Part shown: positions 51,726 to 53,894 of the stretch, in pieces
Layout: each line of letters opens with the position of its first letter
How positions within the stretch are numbered: position 1 is the first letter of the stretch
DNA from: CAYNFP01 sp964492595
GTDB taxonomy: Bacteria; Bacillota_I; Bacilli_A; RF39; UBA660
DNA: 53,894 nt
Assembly: GCA_964492595.1 (NCBI GenBank)
Contig: CAZBKY010000002.1
Coordinates: 1 to 53,894 of the forward strand
Direction of reading: 5' to 3'
The notes under the pieces: generated by a model
Databases searched by the model: none
What the model was told of the DNA's origin: nothing
Seen by the model: the letters and a program-made list of their open reading frames with translations, nothing else
Program-made: the position numbers and the translations under genes

Positions 51726-52731
51726 CTGTTCCTCCTTTACAACTTGCTTCAATATTCTCTTTTATGTATTCAAGCAAAGTTATTACTCTTTCATATTCCA
51801 TTCGCTTAGGTCCTATAATAGCAATTGTTCCTTCATCAGTTTGGGTCTTATACTTCGTTTTAATAATAGTCACATTGTCATCAAATTCACTTTCTGTTCC
51901 AATATATACCTTAACCTCATCATCAGTACCTTCAATTTTACTCACAATATCATTTCTTTCAAATTTACTTATAATGCTTTTAACATCATCGACTTTATCA
52001 AATTCCGGTTGTTTTAATATATTGGTTTTACCGCTAAATTTAACACTCTTTTCTTCTGAAAAATTACTTAATGCCTGATAAAAAGCATTATATAATACTT
52101 CATAATTCTTAACATAGTTGGATATTATGGGTTTTATTTCAAACTCCAGTTTACTTCCAACCTCATCAAGTGGTGTTCCAATCAGCATTTTGTTTAGAAG
52201 TTCAGTTGTTTTCATTACTTCAGCTGAATCAATAGATTGAGGCAACTTAACTTCCTTATATTCAACATGACCTTTATCAGTTATTACTACCGCTATTACT
52301 TTGTTTTCATTTATTGGAATAACTTCAACTTTTTTCAAAGTATTTAATTTAGAAGCAGATCCTAAAACTACTGATGTATAATTTGTCATATCTGATACTA
52401 TTTCTAGACTCTTGCTAATTGCTTCATTTAAATCTAACTGGTTATTTGAAAATATAGTTTGAAGTTTCAGCATATCTTCTCCCGATATGTTTTTAGGCTC
52501 CATTAAGTAATCAACATAATAGCGATAACCCCTCTGTGCTGGAATACGACCAGAAGATATATGTGTTTTTTCTAAATATCCTAAAGTTTCCAACTGTGCC
52601 ATATCATTTCTTACAGTTGCCGAAGAACATTTGAATTTCTTGCATAAACTTTTTGAACTGACAGGTCTTGCTGTTTTTACATATTCTTCAACTATTGATT
52701 TTAGAATATTACTTTGTCTAGAATCTATCAC
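51697..52731 (-). CDS. hrcA: Heat-inducible transcription repressor HrcA
   Basis: A 344-residue repressor that binds CIRCE elements and needs GroEL for activity. N-terminal winged helix (SRQSNILKSIVEEYVKTARPVSSKSL, KFKCSSATVRNDMAQLETLGYLEKTHISSGRIP) and the GAF-like core ending with IAIIGPKRMEYERVITLLEYI. It lies directly downstream of a CIRCE operator and so regulates its own operon. Confidence 0.96.
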   Translation of the reverse strand: MIDSRQSNILKSIVEEYVKTARPVSSKSLCKKFKCSSATVRNDMAQLETLGYLEKTHISSGRIPAQRGYRYYVDYLMEPKNISGEDMLKLQTIFSNNQLDLNEAISKSLEIVSDMTNYTSVVLGSASKLNTLKKVEVIPINENKVIAVVITDKGHVEYKEVKLPQSIDSAEVMKTTELLNKMLIGTPLDEVGSKLEFEIKPIISNYVKNYEVLYNAFYQALSNFSEEKSVKFSGKTNILKQPEFDKVDDVKSIISKFERNDIVSKIEGTDDEVKVYIGTESEFDDNVTIIKTKYKTQTDEGTIAIIGPKRMEYERVITLLEYIKENIEASCKGGTGEGKQKTNQ

Positions 52732-52743
52732 TTTATACCTCCT

Positions 52744-52770
52744 TTAGCACTCTTTTTTTGGAAGTGCTAA
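52744..52770 (-). promoter_or_regulatory. CIRCE operator
   Basis: TTAGCACTC-N9-AAGTGCTAA, one mismatch from the consensus inverted repeat TTAGCACTC-N9-GAGTGCTAA. It lies between the promoter and the hrcA start, where HrcA would block transcription. Confidence 0.97.
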
Positions 52771-52774
52771 CACT

Positions 52775-52803
52775 ATTATAGTATGCGATTTTGGCAATGT
52801 CAA
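52775..52803 (-). promoter_or_regulatory. Promoter of the hrcA heat-shock operon
   Basis: Minus strand TTGACA (52803-52798), 17-bp spacer, TATAAT (52780-52775): a perfect SigA promoter just upstream of CIRCE. Confidence 0.9.
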
Positions 52804-52851
52804 TACATAATTGCTAAAAAATATTTATATTTTTTCATTAAAAAAATGTTT

Positions 52852-52907
52852 CACCAAAAAAATAAGACTTGCATTTTTTAGGACACAAATCTTATTTAAA
52901 TTTTTTT
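52852..52907. terminator. Bidirectional terminator after the gyrA-like relic
   Basis: Stem AAATAAGA...TCTTATTT (52860-52867 with 52890-52897), extended by TTG/CAA, with T-rich runs on both strands. On the minus strand it directly follows the gyrA-like relic. Confidence 0.6.
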
Positions 52908-53056
52908 CAATAATTATCTTTTTTTATTTTATCTATTTCTTGCGCTTTCAATAATAGGCGCAATTTCATCTCTAAAATTGCATCTGTCTGCACCTCTGTT
53001 AAATTAAAATTAGAAATTAAGTTTTATTTTGTAACATCATCACTTTCAGCGTTTTT
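52907..53056 (-). pseudogene. gyrA/parC-like relic
   Basis: A decayed minus-strand fragment of about 50 codons. The reading is DVTK, a TAA stop, then NLISNFNLTEVQTDAILEMK followed by LRLLLKAQEIDKIKKDNY and TGA. This aligns with the end of the GyrA breakage-reunion domain (FxLTExQAxAILDMRLxxL in gyrase A). A second in-frame stop lies just upstream. No start codon, and the rest of the gene is missing. Working gyrase or topoisomerase IV must be elsewhere. Confidence 0.75.
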
Positions 53057-53140
53057 TTAAACACACCTTATATTTTTTAAATCTGTATAGCTTGAATTTT
53101 TTAAGTTTCTTAAAACTATTTATATCCAGACAAATTTCTG

Positions 53141-53168
53141 TTATTTATAATTTATAAATTCATAAAAT
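53141..53168 (+). promoter_or_regulatory. Possible SigE-type promoter of sigK
   Basis: CATAAAAT (53161-53168) is close to the SigE -10 consensus CATACANT, and a TTATT-like -35 lies about 14 bases upstream. Expected biologically because SigE transcribes sigK, but the match is weak in this AT-rich region. Confidence 0.3.
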
Positions 53169-53185
53169 TTGTTAGGGGATAAAAT

Positions 53186-53881
53186 ATGCTAAAAAAGATA
53201 TTAAAATTTTTGAGGGAATGTTTATTTTTTACAACGAGTTATTCAATTAATGTGTTTCCAGAACCGCTAGATAAAGAGACTGAGGATAAATATATAAACA
53301 GAATGATTTTAGGTGACAAAGATGCAAGAGGAAAACTTATAGAGCATAATTTAAGACTTGTAGCTCATATTGTAAAAAAATATGATAAATTTAAGGAAGA
53401 CTCAGATGATCTTATAAGTATAGGAACTATAGGACTTATCAAAGGAATTGACTCATATAGTCCACATAAAAATGTAAAACTTACTACATATGTTGCGAAA
53501 TGTGCCGAGAATGAAATACTTATGTATTTTAGAAGTAATAAAAAAAATATGAATAATGTTAGTTTAAATGACTCTATTGGATATGATAAAGACGGAAACG
53601 AAATAACATTCGCAGATGTCATAAAAGAAGAAACCACAGATATTGTTGATGATGTATCACTAAAAGATGATATAAAATTACTTAAAAATTTTATAAATGT
53701 GTTATCAGACCGTGAAAAGAAAATCATTGTTATGAGATATGGACTGTTAAATGAAGAAGAGCAAACTCAAAAACAAATTGCCAAAAAATTAAAAATTAGT
53801 AGAAGTTATGTTTCTAGAATAGAAAAAAGAGCACTTATTAAAATGCTCAGGGAATTTATTAAAAATAAATCTAGTTTTTAG
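53186..53881 (+). CDS. sigK: RNA polymerase sigma-K factor (pro-SigK)
   Basis: The late mother-cell sporulation sigma factor, 231 residues. It has a hydrophobic N-terminal pro-sequence (LKKILKFLRECLFFTTSYS, residues 2-20) before FPEPLDKETEDKY, matching the cleaved prefix of Bacillus pro-SigK. Region 2 is ARGKLIEHNLRLVAHIVKKY, DDLISIGTIGLIKGIDSY; region 4 is QTQKQIAKKLKISRSYVSRIEKRALIKM. The gene is uninterrupted (no skin-type element). AGGGG precedes the ATG. This shows that the organism descends from, and probably still is, a spore former. Confidence 0.95.
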   Translation: MLKKILKFLRECLFFTTSYSINVFPEPLDKETEDKYINRMILGDKDARGKLIEHNLRLVAHIVKKYDKFKEDSDDLISIGTIGLIKGIDSYSPHKNVKLTTYVAKCAENEILMYFRSNKKNMNNVSLNDSIGYDKDGNEITFADVIKEETTDIVDDVSLKDDIKLLKNFINVLSDREKKIIVMRYGLLNEEEQTQKQIAKKLKISRSYVSRIEKRALIKMLREFIKNKSSF

Positions 53882-53894
53882 TTAACTTTCTAAT

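Overview
The window looks like a scaffold piece from a very AT-rich, low-GC, spore-forming member of the Bacillota. The evidence is the rlmN-prpC-prkC order, cdaA-cdaR, secG-rnr-smpB, rimP-nusA-rnpM-infB-rbfA, dnaG-sigA-trmK with a YqfQ-like gene, a CIRCE-controlled hrcA-grpE-dnaK-dnaJ operon, an intact sigK with a pro-sequence, a Cys-rich CotY/CotZ-like coat protein and a KinB-like histidine kinase. The genetic code looks standard. Reduced or degenerate proteins (half-length RimP, short AlaRS, several enzyme-fold proteins without catalytic residues) and gene relics suggest genome streamlining. Runs of exactly 10 or 100 N point to a draft, possibly metagenomic, assembly. I infer an uncultured Bacilli-like gut lineage, but cannot name it.

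Layout. 1-5238 (minus): prkC (cut by the window edge), prpC, rlmN, a stand-alone YqfO-domain protein, alaS and a lipoprotein-like gene, from a strong promoter at 5301-5329. 5343-6605: an IS4-like element with perfect 19-bp ends and a 10-bp target duplication; its transposase has an internal deletion. 6859-9670: two tandem prepilins with repeat-rich ectodomains. 9766-13561: cdaR, cdaA, a membrane protein and a DUF3048 protein. 13741-19263: an unknown plus-strand gene, a UgtP-like glycosyltransferase, smpB, rnr, secG, a membrane protein, a small Smr protein and an FAD-oxidoreductase relic. 19425-23800: a small unknown plus-strand gene and the rbfA-infB-rnpM-nusA-rimP cluster. 24289-28258: thiI, a cysteine desulfurase and an RNase J paralogue. 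28386-31641: small unknown proteins, a thioredoxin-fold protein and a sporulation-flavoured group (coat protein with a SigK-type promoter, EIIB-like membrane protein, KinB-like kinase, Tyr/Asn/Gly-rich protein). 31684-37922: a ligand-less metallophosphoesterase, a CPBP protease, transketolase and DNA polymerase I. 38029-38275: a candidate small RNA with tandem repeats. 38281-40847: prepilin peptidase and a PilC/GspF protein with a long extra N-terminus. 41013-44727: YqfQ-like, trmK, sigA, dnaG. 44778-52803: UPF0316 protein, dnaJ, tldE, tldD, dnaK, an unknown protein, grpE and hrcA behind a CIRCE operator. 52907-53881: a gyrA-like relic and sigK.

How it fits together. The prepilins, peptidase and platform protein form most of a type IV pilus-like export system; the assembly ATPase is not in this window. 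The most unusual material is the pilin pair, the PilC extension, three predicted pseudoenzymes (RNase J, metallophosphoesterase, EIIB-like), the small-RNA candidate at 38 kb, and the tldDE genes plus an unknown protein embedded in the heat-shock operon. Of the four N-runs, one (rlmN) hides nothing, one (in the IS) sits between two copies of the same 55 bp, and two (kinase, dnaK) hide real coding sequence.
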